A DNA stretch of 64,000 bases. Origin: Persephonella marina EX-H1 (GTDB lineage: Bacteria; Aquificota; Aquificia; Aquificales; Hydrogenothermaceae). The stretch spans positions 186,001 through 250,000 of the forward strand of contig NC_012440.1 of the NCBI RefSeq assembly GCF_000021565.1, in the 5' to 3' direction. The position numbers and the translations under genes are program-made. Shown here in pieces: positions 8,843 to 18,917 of the stretch (position 1 is the stretch's first letter; each line of letters opens with the position of its first letter). The notes below the pieces were generated by a model. The model worked only from the letters and a program-made list of their open reading frames with translations. It was not told where the DNA came from and did not search any database.

Positions 8843-9796
8843 TGAAAACCTTTCCATTATGTATTTTATAACAGCTCCGTGTCTCAATCCCCAGTCGCTT
8901 ACCCTTATATTATCTTTTTCGAAAACCTCCATAGCCGTATCAAATATGACTATCCCAGATATGATAGCTTCAGCTCTTTTATCCTCAATCTGGGGTATCC
9001 TTTTCCTTTCAGTAAGAGTCATTGATGAGAGCTTATCAAGCCATTTTTTGACTGCTTCTCTTGTTAATCTCTTACCGTGAACCTTCTGAGATGAGTAAGG
9101 GAATATATGGTACTCAAGAGCAACAAGTGTTGTTATTGTTCCGCCAAGACCTATTATCTCCCTGCACTCCTTCATCTTTCCGTAGGCTTCTTCTATGTAA
9201 GGAGTTATAAACCTCCTCATATCCTCTATCTCTTTTTTTTCAGGAGGATCTGATTTTATAAACTTTTCTGTGAGATTTACTATACCGAAGGGAAATGAAA
9301 CTGAACTTTCAAGCTTATATCCGCCGTTTTCTTTTATGCCGTATGCAAACTCAGTACTTCCCCCACCCTGATCAACTACAACAAAACTACCTTCAGGTGA
9401 TAGTCCGTAAGCTGTTGCAAGAAAAGAGAGATAAGCCTCTTCATCTCCTGTGATAAGATTTATCTCAATACCGAGCTGTTTTGCCTTTTCAAGGAATTCA
9501 TTTCCGTTTTCAGCCTCTCTGCATGCGGCTGTTGCATAACCTATTATTCTTTCTACTTTATACTCTTTTGCTATAAGAACATACTCTCTCAGTGTTGCAA
9601 GTGTCTCATCAATAGCTTCCCTCTGGAGATACCCTGTTTCCTTCAGGTTTCTCCCTAAGGATGTTATTCTCCCAACTGATAGGATATCATCAACACTACG
9701 GAGTGTTTCCTCTAATGAGTCTTTCTCATGAATGCCAGATATTAAAAGTCTTGTGGAGTAGGTTCCAATATCAATTACAGCTACTTTATAGCTCAA
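8828..9796 (-). CDS. ppx: Exopolyphosphatase / pppGpp phosphatase (Ppx/GppA family)
   Basis: A 322-residue ASKHA phosphatase with phosphate-binding VIDIGTYSTRLLI at the N-terminus, VVDQGGGSTEFAYG in the middle and IIGLGGTITTL later. It is of the short form, with only the Ppx/GppA catalytic domain and no HD domain. It hydrolyses polyphosphate and/or pppGpp. The start is TTG at 9796 with its ribosome-binding site GGAGTAG overlapping the stop of the NIL gene, so it is the last gene of the thrC-moaD-NIL-ppx operon. Confidence 0.9.
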   Translation of the reverse strand: MSYKVAVIDIGTYSTRLLISGIHEKDSLEETLRSVDDILSVGRITSLGRNLKETGYLQREAIDETLATLREYVLIAKEYKVERIIGYATAACREAENGNEFLEKAKQLGIEINLITGDEEAYLSFLATAYGLSPEGSFVVVDQGGGSTEFAYGIKENGGYKLESSVSFPFGIVNLTEKFIKSDPPEKKEIEDMRRFITPYIEEAYGKMKECREIIGLGGTITTLVALEYHIFPYSSQKVHGKRLTREAVKKWLDKLSSMTLTERKRIPQIEDKRAEAIISGIVIFDTAMEVFEKDNIRVSDWGLRHGAVIKYIMERFSSNRS

Positions 9797-9800
9797 AACT

Positions 9801-10043
9801 CTACTCCATAAAGACCTGTCCTTCTAAAGGGGAAACATCTATCCCCTGACTTACAAGGTACTGTATAGCCTTTTCAATCTCCTCTTCTTTTCCTGTAAGC
9901 TCAAGCTCAAGCCAGCCTATATTTTCCTGAACATTAGCCTTTCTTATGTTTATCTCAACATCAAAATTCTTACAGACCCTGCTTAAGATAGGCTCTTTTA
10001 TCTTTTCTTCAGGGTATATAAGTTTTAGCTTTATAGATTCCAT
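9801..10043 (-). CDS. NIL domain protein
   Basis: An 80-residue protein with the beta-alpha-beta-beta-alpha-beta layout of the NIL domain: KLKLIYPEE at the start, a helix EPILSRVCKNF, strands VEINIRKANVQ and GWLELELTG, and a last helix EEIEKAIQYLVSQG. NIL domains occur at the C-terminus of methionine transporter ATPase MetN and in ferredoxin fusions used for homocysteine synthesis. Its GGAGG ribosome-binding site lies within the last codons of the MoaD-like gene. The context points to sulfur amino acid metabolism. Confidence 0.88.
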   Translation of the reverse strand: MESIKLKLIYPEEKIKEPILSRVCKNFDVEINIRKANVQENIGWLELELTGKEEEIEKAIQYLVSQGIDVSPLEGQVFME

Positions 10044-10046
10044 AAC

Positions 10047-10331
10047 TCAGGCCTCCAAACCCCCGGCTATTGCAGGTATTATGGCTACAATATCTCCATC
10101 TTTTAGCTCTGTATCTTTCCCTTTTAAAAATCTTATATCCTCATCATTAACAAAGAAGTTAACAAACTTTCTTATCTCACCGTTAGGTTCAACAAGTCTC
10201 TCTTTTATTCCAGGAAATTCAGCCTCAAGCTTATCAATAAGCTCTGCTATTGTTGATGCCTCAACCTGAACCTCGCCCTGACCCTGTGTTACTCTTCTTA
10301 ATGCTGTTGGTATTCTAACTGTTACCGCCAT
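10047..10331 (-). CDS. MoaD/ThiS family sulfur carrier with a masked C-terminal Gly-Gly
   Basis: A 94-residue ubiquitin-like beta-grasp protein: MAVTVRIPTALR at the start, a central helix ELIDKLEAEFPGIK, NFFVNDEDIRFL, and DGDIVAIIPAIAGG near the end. The Gly-Gly that would be thiocarboxylated is at residues 90-91 and is followed by three more residues, Leu-Glu-Ala. Carriers of this group give sulfur as a thiocarboxylate. In CysO and HcyS systems a JAMM-type protease trims or releases the tail. It lies between thrC and the NIL gene, 10 nt after thrC, so a role in sulfur amino acid synthesis is more likely than in molybdopterin. Confidence 0.9.
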   Translation of the reverse strand: MAVTVRIPTALRRVTQGQGEVQVEASTIAELIDKLEAEFPGIKERLVEPNGEIRKFVNFFVNDEDIRFLKGKDTELKDGDIVAIIPAIAGGLEA

Positions 10332-10341
10332 TTTTACCTCC

Positions 10342-11589
10342 TTATTTTTCTTCAGCTTTTACTGTCTGACCAATAACTTTTTCCTTAAACTCAGTAAGTG
10401 AAGGTTTTATATGAACAGGTTTTTTGAGCTGTCCTTCAAGAACTTCCATTGTTTTATAACCGTTACCTGTTATGTAAACAACTACGGTCTCTTCAGGATC
10501 AAAAGCCCCTTTCTCAGCTAACTTTTTGAGAACAGCTATCGTTGTTCCACCAGCTGTCTCTGTGAATATACCTTCTGTTCTAGCAAGAAGTTTTATACCC
10601 TCTATTATTTCCTGATCTGAGGCTATCTCCATATCACCACTACTTTCCTTCCCTACTTTAACAGCATAAGGACCATCAGCAGGGTTTCCTATAGCTATTG
10701 ATTTTGCTATTGTGTCGGGTTTTTCTGGAACGATCCAGTCCCTGTTTTCCTTAAAGGCCTTGTATATAGGACTGCATCCTTCTGCCTGAGCCCCGTACAT
10801 TCTTGGAGGATTATCAGATATAAGTCCTACCTCTTTAAGCTCATTAAACCCTTTCCATATTTTTGTGTACAGAGAACCTGAAGCTAAAGGAGCTACAACA
10901 GCGTCAGGAGCTTTCCATCCAAGCTGTTCAGCAACCTCAAATGCAAGAGTTTTTGATCCTTCTGAGTAAAATGGTCTCACATTTATATTAACAAAAGCCC
11001 ATCCAAACTCATTGGCTATCTCTGAAGAGAGTCTGTTAACATCATCATAATTTCCATCAACAGCAACAACTGTAGGATTGAATACGAGTGAGCCTATGAT
11101 CTTGTTAGTCTCAAGGTTTGATGGGATAAAGACATAACATTTCATTCCTGAGGCTGCAGCATTTGCGGCAACAGAGTTTGCAAGATTACCTGTTGATGCA
11201 CAGGCTGCTGTATCAAATCCAAACTCCTTAGCCTTGGAAAGTGCAACAGCAACAACCCTGTCTTTAAACGAGAGCGTTGGATGATTTACAGAGTCATCTT
11301 TTATGTACAGATTTTTAAGTCCAAGCTCCTTTCCTAACTTTTCAGCTTTTATAAGAGGTGTAAATCCTGCAGAAAGCCCCACCTTAGGGTTATCTACAGG
11401 AAGGAGATCAACATATCTCCATAGACTTTTAGGACCGTTTTCTATCTTTTCCTTAGATATATTCTTCTTTATCTCATCATAATCGTACTCTATTTCAAGT
11501 GGTCCAAAACAGAACTCACACACATGTATAGGTTCGACAGGATACTCTTTACCACACTCTTTACATTTTAATGCTTTGACTTTTGGCAT
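10342..11589 (-). CDS. thrC: Threonine synthase with N-terminal zinc ribbon (first of two ThrC paralogs)
   Basis: A 415-residue fold-type II PLP enzyme. Residues 9-31 hold two Cys pairs (CKEC, CEFC), a rubredoxin-like zinc ribbon. The PLP lysine is in HPTLSFKDRVVAVA and the phosphate loop is in ASTGNLANSVAANAA. Threonine synthase turns O-phosphohomoserine into threonine. The gene heads an operon with a MoaD-like sulfur carrier and a NIL protein, so this paralog might instead use the carrier thiocarboxylate to form a sulfur amino acid. That is inference; the sequence itself looks like ordinary ThrC. A second paralog lacking the zinc ribbon is at 45364-46434. Confidence 0.9.
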   Translation of the reverse strand: MPKVKALKCKECGKEYPVEPIHVCEFCFGPLEIEYDYDEIKKNISKEKIENGPKSLWRYVDLLPVDNPKVGLSAGFTPLIKAEKLGKELGLKNLYIKDDSVNHPTLSFKDRVVAVALSKAKEFGFDTAACASTGNLANSVAANAAASGMKCYVFIPSNLETNKIIGSLVFNPTVVAVDGNYDDVNRLSSEIANEFGWAFVNINVRPFYSEGSKTLAFEVAEQLGWKAPDAVVAPLASGSLYTKIWKGFNELKEVGLISDNPPRMYGAQAEGCSPIYKAFKENRDWIVPEKPDTIAKSIAIGNPADGPYAVKVGKESSGDMEIASDQEIIEGIKLLARTEGIFTETAGGTTIAVLKKLAEKGAFDPEETVVVYITGNGYKTMEVLEGQLKKPVHIKPSLTEFKEKVIGQTVKAEEK

Positions 11590-11643
11590 TTATTCATAAA
11601 CCTCCGACGTATATAGATAAGGATTAATTATTATAATATAAAA

Positions 11644-11672
11644 TTTACAGGTATGGAAAATAATGATAAAAT
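11644..11672 (+). promoter_or_regulatory. Promoter of guaB (extended -10)
   Basis: TTTACA at 11644-11649, a 17-nt spacer, then TAAAAT at 11667-11672 with TG at 11664-11665 making an extended -10. It lies 56 nt before the guaB ATG in a divergent intergenic region. Confidence 0.65.
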
Positions 11673-11685
11673 GAATAAAATCTAA

Positions 11686-13197
<1,512 letters not shown>

Positions 13198-13210
13198 AGG
13201 GGGGATAAAG

Positions 13211-13327
13211 ATGGAGCATCCAATAACAGCTTATATAGCAGCTGCAGGTTTTACAGTTGTTTCAGTTATTATTATCGCTTTTCTTGTAAAAGAGGCAAAA
13301 AAGTATATGAGCAGTAAGGAAGATTAA
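13211..13327 (+). CDS. Small single-pass membrane protein (38 aa)
   Basis: ATG at 13211 is preceded by GGGGATAAAG, a usable ribosome-binding site, 13 nt after guaB. The product starts MEHPITAYIAAAGFTVV, continues as a hydrophobic helix of about 22 residues and ends in the charged tail KEAKKYMSSKED. No family is recognised. The N-out, C-in layout with a positively charged cytoplasmic tail fits a membrane micropeptide. It is followed 22 nt later by another unknown gene. Confidence 0.5.
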   Translation: MEHPITAYIAAAGFTVVSVIIIAFLVKEAKKYMSSKED

Positions 13328-13349
13328 GAATTCTAAATAGAGGTCTAAT

Positions 13350-13715
13350 ATGGATAAGAAATCATTTTCACAGTTTGATATGCTGCTTGCACAGGAGCTT
13401 ACTAACCTTGAGAGATTTATAATAAAAAATCCTCTCGGAACTAATGAGTTCTGGAGCGAATGGCAGGAAAAAACAGGTGAGATCATTGTAACAAAAGCTG
13501 CAATAAAGAAGGCCCTGAGAAATCATAAAGGATCCCTTGATGAATCACAGATACTGAAGCTCTCTTCAATGCTTGAGGCTTATAAGGAGATAGCAGCATA
13601 TCTTGAGCTTTTAAGACAGACAGCTTTGAAAATAAGAGGAATTGAGGTCTCTAACTGGGATATATTTGACGGTATTGAAGGTGAGAATGAAGGCGAAGAC
13701 GATCTGCCGTTCTAA
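13350..13715 (+). CDS. Hypothetical protein (121 aa)
   Basis: Not recognised. The start is ATG with GAGGT upstream. The protein is soluble and mostly alpha-helical (FDMLLAQELTNLERFII, ALRNHKGSLDESQILKL, LEAYKEIAAYLELLRQTAL), with an acidic C-terminal tail ending EGENEGEDDLPF. It sits between guaB and pgk on the same strand with short gaps, so it is probably co-transcribed. No catalytic motif is visible. Confidence 0.7.
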   Translation: MDKKSFSQFDMLLAQELTNLERFIIKNPLGTNEFWSEWQEKTGEIIVTKAAIKKALRNHKGSLDESQILKLSSMLEAYKEIAAYLELLRQTALKIRGIEVSNWDIFDGIEGENEGEDDLPF

Positions 13716-13736
13716 ATAAGGAATAGGGAGGTATAG

Positions 13737-14933
13737 ATGTTCAACAGCTATATGACTCTTGAAGATGTTGATGTTACTGGAAAAAGGGTTTTTGTCAGGG
13801 TTGACTACAACGTTCCTCTTGACGAACACGGTCATATAGTTGATGACACAAGGATAAGGGAGACAATCCCAACTATAAACTACCTTTTAGATAAAAATGC
13901 GAAGGTTATACTTGCCTCACACCTTGGAAGACCAAAAGGTGAGAGAAATCCAAAATACTCACTATTCCCTGTCGCAAGGAGACTTGAGAGACTTTTAAAC
14001 AAAGAGGTTAAGTTTGCTCCTGACTGTGTTGGAAAGGAAGTTGAGGAGCTTGTATTTAACATGAAAGATGGGGATGTTGTTCTCCTTGAGAATTTAAGGT
14101 TCCATCCTGGAGAGGAAGGAAACGATCCTGAGTTTGCAAAGTCTCTTGCAAAACTTGCAGAGATCTATGTTATAGATGCCTTTGGTACATGCCATAGAAA
14201 ACATGCTTCAATGTACGGCATAAAGGATTTTGTACAGCCTGTTGTTATGGGATTTCTCCTTGAGAGGGAGCTGAAATACTTTGAAAAAGCTCTTGTTAAT
14301 CCACAGAGACCTGTTGTTGCATTTATAGGTGGATCAAAGGTCTCATCTAAACTTGGTGTTATAAAACATCTGCTTGATAAGGCTGACAAGATATTTATAG
14401 GGGGAGCGATGGCCTTCACATTTATAAAAGCTATGGGTTATGAGGTTGGAAGCTCCCTTGTTGAGGATGATATGTTTGATGAGGCCCTTTATGTTATAGA
14501 TGAGGCTAAAAAGAGAGGTGTAAAGTTCTACCTTCCTGTAGATTTTGTCTGCGGACAGGCTATATCAGAACAGACACCTGTTATTGAGGTTGCATGGCAG
14601 GAGATACCAAAAGGCTGGATGGGTCTTGATATAGGACATGCATCTATAACCCTTATAAAAGAGATACTTAAAGATGCACAGACAATAATATGGAACGGGC
14701 CTATGGGTGTTTTTGAGATAGATAAATTCAAAGGTGGAACATTTGGGCTTGCCCATGCTATAGCAGAATCACCTGCTCTATCCATTGCAGGTGGAGGAGA
14801 CACAGATTATGCCATTCATAAAGCCGGTGTTATAGATGAGATAAGCTATATATCAACAGGTGGAGGAGCATTCCTTAAACTCCTTGAAGGTAAAGTTCTT
14901 CCCTGTCTTGAGGCTATAACCAAAAATGAATAA
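13737..14933 (+). CDS. pgk: Phosphoglycerate kinase
   Basis: A 398-residue monofunctional PGK. Seen: GKRVFVRVDYNVPLD at the N-terminus, the ASHLGRPKG phosphoglycerate site, FIGGSKVSSKLGVI, GPMGVFE and the nucleotide-site GGGDTDYAI. It interconverts 1,3-bisphosphoglycerate + ADP and 3-phosphoglycerate + ATP. GGGAGGT precedes the ATG. In this organism it would serve gluconeogenesis along with fba and fbp (53-56 kb). It is followed after 12 nt by the inositol monophosphatase gene. Confidence 0.97.
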   Translation: MFNSYMTLEDVDVTGKRVFVRVDYNVPLDEHGHIVDDTRIRETIPTINYLLDKNAKVILASHLGRPKGERNPKYSLFPVARRLERLLNKEVKFAPDCVGKEVEELVFNMKDGDVVLLENLRFHPGEEGNDPEFAKSLAKLAEIYVIDAFGTCHRKHASMYGIKDFVQPVVMGFLLERELKYFEKALVNPQRPVVAFIGGSKVSSKLGVIKHLLDKADKIFIGGAMAFTFIKAMGYEVGSSLVEDDMFDEALYVIDEAKKRGVKFYLPVDFVCGQAISEQTPVIEVAWQEIPKGWMGLDIGHASITLIKEILKDAQTIIWNGPMGVFEIDKFKGGTFGLAHAIAESPALSIAGGGDTDYAIHKAGVIDEISYISTGGGAFLKLLEGKVLPCLEAITKNE

Positions 14934-14945
14934 GGGGTTTACAGC

Positions 14946-15725
14946 TTGGAGGAGTATATAAAAACCGCTAAAGAGGCTGCTGTTTTAGGCGGTCACATAC
15001 TGAAGGAGTATTTCAAAAAGATTAAAAAAGAGGATATAGAGAGCAAATCTGTTAAAGATTTTGTTACGTACGTTGACAAGCTCTCAGAGGAAAGGATAAG
15101 GAATTTTATACTTTCTGTCCATCCTGACCATGCATTTTTAGGTGAGGAAGAGGGCGTTGTAGGAAATACAGAAAGTGAGTACCTCTGGATAGTTGATCCT
15201 CTGGACGGAACAAAGAACTATATAAACGGTTTTGAGATATTTGCTGTCTCGGTGGCCCTCCAGAAAGGGGATCAGATTGTAGCAGGTGCTATATATGTTC
15301 CCATGCTTGATAAGCTCTACTGGGCAGGAAAAGGAGAAGGTGCATATCTAAATGGTGAGAGAATAAGAATATCAAACAGGCCTGTTGAGATGGCTCTTGT
15401 TTCTACAGGATTTCCATTCAGGTATATAGAGGAGCTGGACAGCTATCTGAAAGCTTTTAGAGAGGCTATGATAACATTCTCAGCTATTAGAAGACCTGGG
15501 GCGGCTGCTGTTGATCTTGCGATGACAGCTGAAGGTGTTTTTGATGGATTTTTTGAGATGAAGCTCTCAATATGGGATATTGCAGCAGGAGTCCTTCTTA
15601 TAAAGGAGTCAGGCGGTATCTTTACAAATTTTGAAGGTGAGGAAAAGTTAGACGGAAATGTTATAGCGGGAAGTCCCCACATTCATGAGGAACTTTATAA
15701 AATAGTAAAAAGAACACTTGTGTGA
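14946..15725 (+). CDS. suhB: Inositol-1-monophosphatase family phosphatase (SuhB-like)
   Basis: A 259-residue Mg2+-dependent phosphatase. The metal-binding motifs are GEEEG, DPLDGTKNYINGF and WDIAAGVLLIKESGG. Family members hydrolyse inositol monophosphate or, in some thermophiles, also fructose-1,6-bisphosphate. The start is TTG at 14946 behind a weak GGGG site. The stop overlaps the pheA start (TGATG), so translation is probably coupled. Confidence 0.9.
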   Translation: MEEYIKTAKEAAVLGGHILKEYFKKIKKEDIESKSVKDFVTYVDKLSEERIRNFILSVHPDHAFLGEEEGVVGNTESEYLWIVDPLDGTKNYINGFEIFAVSVALQKGDQIVAGAIYVPMLDKLYWAGKGEGAYLNGERIRISNRPVEMALVSTGFPFRYIEELDSYLKAFREAMITFSAIRRPGAAAVDLAMTAEGVFDGFFEMKLSIWDIAAGVLLIKESGGIFTNFEGEEKLDGNVIAGSPHIHEELYKIVKRTLV

Positions 15726-16810
15726 TGGATTATAAAAAAAAGTTAGAAGAGCTTAGGAATAAGATAGACCAGATAGATGAGCAGATTCTCAGACTTCTGA
15801 ATGAGAGGGCTAAATTAGCCCAGGAAGTTGGGCATATAAAAAAGGAGCATAATCTCCCTATATACGTTCCAAGCAGGGAAAAGGCTATTTTTGAGAGACT
15901 TGAAAAGCTGAATGCTGAGCTTGGTGAAATATTCCCTACAGATGCTGTAAAGCCTGTATTCAGAGAGATAATATCAGCCTGTAGATCAACAGAGGAGAGT
16001 ATTAAGGTTGCATACCTTGGACCAAGGGCAACATTTACACACCAGGCAGCTATAAAACATTTTGGTCAGGCTGTTGAGCATATACCTGTATCAACAATAA
16101 AGGATGTTTTTGAGGAGATTGTAAAGGAGAAGGCTGATTTTGGCGTTGTTCCTGTTGAAAACACAATAGAAGGTATAGTTAATTACACACTGGATCTTCT
16201 TGTTGATTACCCTCTTAAGATAACGGGTGAAGTTATACTTGAGATATCACTTCATCTTATGGGAATAAATCCTGATGTCAGGGAGATAGTCAGAGTTTAC
16301 TCCCACAGACATGCACTTGCTGAGTGTAGGGACTGGCTCAGGGAAAATCTGCCAAATGCACAGCTTATAGAGGTTGAAAGTACAGCAAAAGCCGCAGAGA
16401 TGGCAAAGGATGATTATGAGTCTGCCGCTGTGGCAAGTGAGGCAGCTGCTGATATTTATGGACTTCATATAATTGAGAGAAAGATAGACAGACATATACA
16501 TAACTTCACAAGATTCCTTGTGATAGGAACACAGATACCAAACAGAACTGGAAATGATAAGACAACATTCATATTCTCCGTAAAAAATGAGGTGGGAGCT
16601 CTATATAAGACACTTGAGCCTTTATACAGACACGGGATAAATATGACAAAGATAGAATCAAGACCTTCTAAAAAGGAGGCATGGGATTATATTTTCTTCA
16701 CAGATATTGAAGGTCATATACAGGATGAGAGGGTAGAAAAAGCTTTAAAAGAGCTTGAGGAGATATCACCTTTCTTCAAGATCCTTGGCTCATACCCTAA
16801 AGCTCACTGA
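15725..16810 (+). CDS. pheA: Bifunctional chorismate mutase / prephenate dehydratase
   Basis: About 361 residues in three parts: an AroQ-type chorismate mutase helix bundle (1-90, LRNKIDQIDEQILRLLNERA), prephenate dehydratase (95-270, VAYLGPRATFTHQAA and FGVVPVENTIEGIV), and a C-terminal ACT domain (280-355, TTFIFSVKNEVGALYKTL; ESRPSKKEAWDYIFF). It makes phenylpyruvate from chorismate, and the ACT domain with its ESRP motif gives phenylalanine feedback inhibition in this family. I choose ATG 15725 over GTG 15722. The stop converges on and overlaps the LptF/G gene by 14 nt. Confidence 0.95.
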   Translation: MDYKKKLEELRNKIDQIDEQILRLLNERAKLAQEVGHIKKEHNLPIYVPSREKAIFERLEKLNAELGEIFPTDAVKPVFREIISACRSTEESIKVAYLGPRATFTHQAAIKHFGQAVEHIPVSTIKDVFEEIVKEKADFGVVPVENTIEGIVNYTLDLLVDYPLKITGEVILEISLHLMGINPDVREIVRVYSHRHALAECRDWLRENLPNAQLIEVESTAKAAEMAKDDYESAAVASEAAADIYGLHIIERKIDRHIHNFTRFLVIGTQIPNRTGNDKTTFIFSVKNEVGALYKTLEPLYRHGINMTKIESRPSKKEAWDYIFFTDIEGHIQDERVEKALKELEEISPFFKILGSYPKAH

Positions 16811-17867
16811 ACCTGAGTTTAGAAAGGAAAAACAGACCTACCATCAGATACACAAGATCCACAAAAAGAACGGTTATATAAGGGACAGCTCCACTTTCAG
16901 CCATTGATGCTATAAATGCTGTACCGTACCAGTAAACGATTATAGATGCAAAAGCTATAAAAAGCTTATCTTTCTTTCTGCTCCACAGGAATGGGAAGAC
17001 AACGATTGAGAGGATAAGGGCTGAAAATACAGTGGCAAGCTTTGAATAAAACTTACTCCAGTAGTATCCTGCAGGATAACCGAACTTTTCTGCTATAACA
17101 GCTGATCTGTAAAGCTGTAGTATTGATACAGGTTTTTTAACCTTTACAAGTTTTTTTAGATTTTTAATGTCTACAGCTACAGGAAAGTCAAATGTCTTAA
17201 ACCTTCTGTAATTAAAAGAGAAAATGTCAGATAGATCTATGATCTTGCCGTTTTGAATAAGTATGCTTCTGCCCTTTATCTTGAATCTATTACCTTCTAT
17301 TCTTAAAACAGGATTGTAGTTCTCATCAAACTGTATGAATATAAGATCCTTACCTTCCCTTTTGTTAAAATCAAGAAATCTGAAATACATATAGCTTTTA
17401 CTGTCAAGTGTAATCCATCTGTTATAAGCGAAAAGGTATTTTTCCTCTTCAGGAGGTCTGTTCTTTAATATAGAGTAAACCTTTTCCACCTCTTTCTTAG
17501 CGGTCGGCATAATGAGCTCAAGATTGATTATCTGCAGGAATGATAGGAATAACGGAAATATAAAAAGTTTTGTGGCCAGAGATTTAAGTGAGATTCCGTT
17601 GAGAAGTATCGGGTATATCTCTTTACTCTCTATCAGATCCTTTGCAAGAAGTATAAAAGCTATAACAGCAGATATTGGCAGAATGTAGTATACCTTTTCC
17701 GGAAGCTGATAGAGTATGTACAGCGAAAGATAGTAAATATCAAGCTGTTTCGCCTTTCTTAAAACCTCTATAAGTTCGGCGAGAACCGCAACAAATGAGA
17801 AAGAAGGTAGAACAACAAGCAGGTAAACAGTCAGTTTTTTATATAAATATCTATCTAGTATCCTCAT
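16797..17867 (-). CDS. LPS export permease, LptF/LptG (YjgP/YjgQ) family
   Basis: A 356-residue membrane protein with the family plan of three N-terminal helices, a large periplasmic beta-jellyroll region (about residues 130-265) and three C-terminal helices. It starts MRILDRYLYKKLTVYLL, typical of the family, and has a Glu-Pro-rich GQLPEKVYYILPIS-like segment (YQLPEKVYYILPIS). LptF and LptG form the inner-membrane part of the LptB2FG ABC transporter that extracts lipopolysaccharide. LptF versus LptG is not resolved. It is a single gene, divergent from rpsB. Confidence 0.85.
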   Translation of the reverse strand: MRILDRYLYKKLTVYLLVVLPSFSFVAVLAELIEVLRKAKQLDIYYLSLYILYQLPEKVYYILPISAVIAFILLAKDLIESKEIYPILLNGISLKSLATKLFIFPLFLSFLQIINLELIMPTAKKEVEKVYSILKNRPPEEEKYLFAYNRWITLDSKSYMYFRFLDFNKREGKDLIFIQFDENYNPVLRIEGNRFKIKGRSILIQNGKIIDLSDIFSFNYRRFKTFDFPVAVDIKNLKKLVKVKKPVSILQLYRSAVIAEKFGYPAGYYWSKFYSKLATVFSALILSIVVFPFLWSRKKDKLFIAFASIIVYWYGTAFIASMAESGAVPYITVLFVDLVYLMVGLFFLSKLRFSEL

Positions 17868-17882
17868 TTAAAACCTTTATTT

Positions 17883-17911
17883 TTGATAAATGTAGTTAAA
17901 TATGATATATT
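17883..17911 (+). promoter_or_regulatory. Promoter of the rpsB operon
   Basis: TTGATA at 17883-17888, exactly 17 nt, then TATATT at 17906-17911. Transcription from about 17918 would give a leader of about 98 nt before rpsB. It is close to the consensus of housekeeping sigma. Confidence 0.75.
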
Positions 17912-17937
17912 ATTTCGGTTAATTATTCACAAAAAAG

Positions 17938-18007
17938 CACGCTTCCCGCTGCAAAAGGGTTGCCCTTTGTGGTCCTTGGGAGGCGGAAGAATAAACCCTT
18001 AGGAGGT
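17938..18007 (+). promoter_or_regulatory. Structured 5' leader of rpsB, possible S2 autoregulatory or attenuation element
   Basis: Two nested stems are visible: 17941-17947 with 17978-17984 (7 pairs, one G-U), enclosing 17954-17959 with 17963-17968 (6 pairs, TTG loop). Bases 17955-17961 (AAGGGTT) can instead pair perfectly with 17994-18000 (AACCCTT), directly before the Shine-Dalgarno AGGAGGT at 18001-18007. The two folds exclude each other. Autogenous control by ribosomal protein S2 is known in other bacteria; a link here is inference. Confidence 0.5.
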
Positions 18008-18015
18008 ATGTTTTT

Positions 18016-18917
18016 ATGGCTTTTGAAATCACTATGAGAGAACTTCTTGAAGCTGGGGTTCATTTCGGTCACCAGACAAGAAGATGGAACCCCAAGATGG
18101 CACCTTACATCTTCACAAAGAGAAACGGGATCCATATCATTGACCTTGCCAAAACGATCCCGCTTTTCAAAGTTGCCTGGGAGTTTGTGAGAGACGAGGT
18201 TGCAAAAGGATCTGACATTCTCTTTGTAGGAACTAAGAAACAGGCACAGCAGATCATTGAAGAACAGGCAACAAGATGTGGAGCTTACTACATCAATGAG
18301 AGATGGTTAGGAGGTCTTTTAACCAACTTTACAACAGTCAGAAAGAGTGTTGCCAAGCTCAAAAAGCTTGAGACTATGGAAGCTGAAGGGGCTTTTGAGA
18401 TACTTCCAAAAAAGGAAGTTGTAAAGCTCAAAAAGAAAAAGGAAAAGCTTGAGAAGTACCTGAAAGGTATAAAGGATATGGAAAAGATCCCTGACATCAT
18501 ATTCATAGTTGATACAGTCAGGGAGGAGCTTGCAGTTAAGGAGGCAAAGAAACTTGGTATACCTGTTGTTGCTATAGCGGACACAAACTGTGATCCTGAC
18601 ATGATAGATTACCCTATACCAGGTAATGATGATGCTATAAAGGCTATAAATCTTATAACAACGAAGATAGCTGATGCTGTTATTGAAGGAAAGTCTTTAA
18701 GGGAAAGCGTTGGTGAAGCTGTTGAGACTGAAAGTATAGAAGCTGAGCTTATGAAAAAGGCTGAGGAAGAAGGTGTTGCTGAAGTTGGGATAGTTGAGTC
18801 AGGAATACATGGAGCAAACGCACCTGAAAAAGAGGAAAAACTAGAAGAGGAAGTAGATAAGGAAGTTAAGGAGCATCTTCCTGAAGAAATAGAAGAAGCA
18901 AAGGAGGAGTTAAAGTA

